From positions 1 through 5,674 of the forward strand of contig JBBREZ010000458.1 of assembly GCA_038225095.1 (NCBI GenBank): a stretch of DNA of 5,674 bases, given 5' to 3'. The stretch is from JAPLGZ01 sp038225095 (GTDB taxonomy: Bacteria > Chloroflexota > Anaerolineae > Caldilineales > Caldilineaceae). Positions 5,659-5,674 of this stretch are shown here, in pieces. The notes beneath the pieces were generated by a model. It did no database searches and was not told the DNA's origin. It saw only the letters and a program-made list of their open reading frames with translations. Position 1 is the stretch's first letter. Each line of letters opens with the position of its first letter. Made by a program: the position numbers and the translations under genes.

Positions 5659-5674
5659 ATGCACAAAATTAAAT

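Overview
The window looks like a piece of a bacterial chromosome, most plausibly from a Chloroflexota-type organism (Anaerolineae/Caldilineae-like). That lineage is an inference from the style of the Tat-lipoprotein signal (SRRTFLK, lipobox IAAC), the carbohydrate ABC genes and the cyanobacterial/Chloroflexota-style antitoxin-like protein; no rRNA or other marker gene is present to prove it. All recognisable genes are on the + strand.

Bases 1-3465 carry a carbohydrate-type ABC importer: a Tat-exported lipoprotein substrate-binding protein (SBP, 32-1390), a MalF/UgpA-type permease (1634-2575) and a MalG/UgpE-type permease (start most likely GTG at 2602, end 3465). No ATPase is encoded here, so a shared MsmK/MalK-type ATPase elsewhere would be needed. 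The SBP frame is interrupted by one in-frame TAG (257-259); the same frame then runs intact to 1390. A 14-bp stem-loop in the 243-base gap between the SBP and the permeases resembles the intercistronic hairpins that keep SBP expression above permease expression.

Bases 3466-4310 hold a structured intergenic inverted repeat (3528-3575), then a class I SAM-dependent methyltransferase of unknown substrate (3593-4246) with an intrinsic terminator right behind it (4283-4310).

Bases 4311-5674 form a separate unit. A good sigma70-type promoter (TTGACC, 17 bases, TATACT) lies over a structured leader. It drives a small protein resembling the antitoxin half of PIN-toxin modules (start GTG 4438). Four bases after its stop comes a 275-residue AT-rich gene whose C-terminal half carries an R-x4-H motif within YRHGILHG, as in HEPN-type ribonucleases. 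The normal C-terminal tail of the antitoxin and a PIN toxin are both missing, so this may be a mosaic toxin-antitoxin or defence-like pair. The unit ends with a perfect 27-bp inverted repeat (5588-5658), each arm of which is itself a hairpin, resembling a REP doublet/BIME or a small non-autonomous element. The antitoxin/HEPN-like pair and this nested repeat are the most interesting parts of the window.
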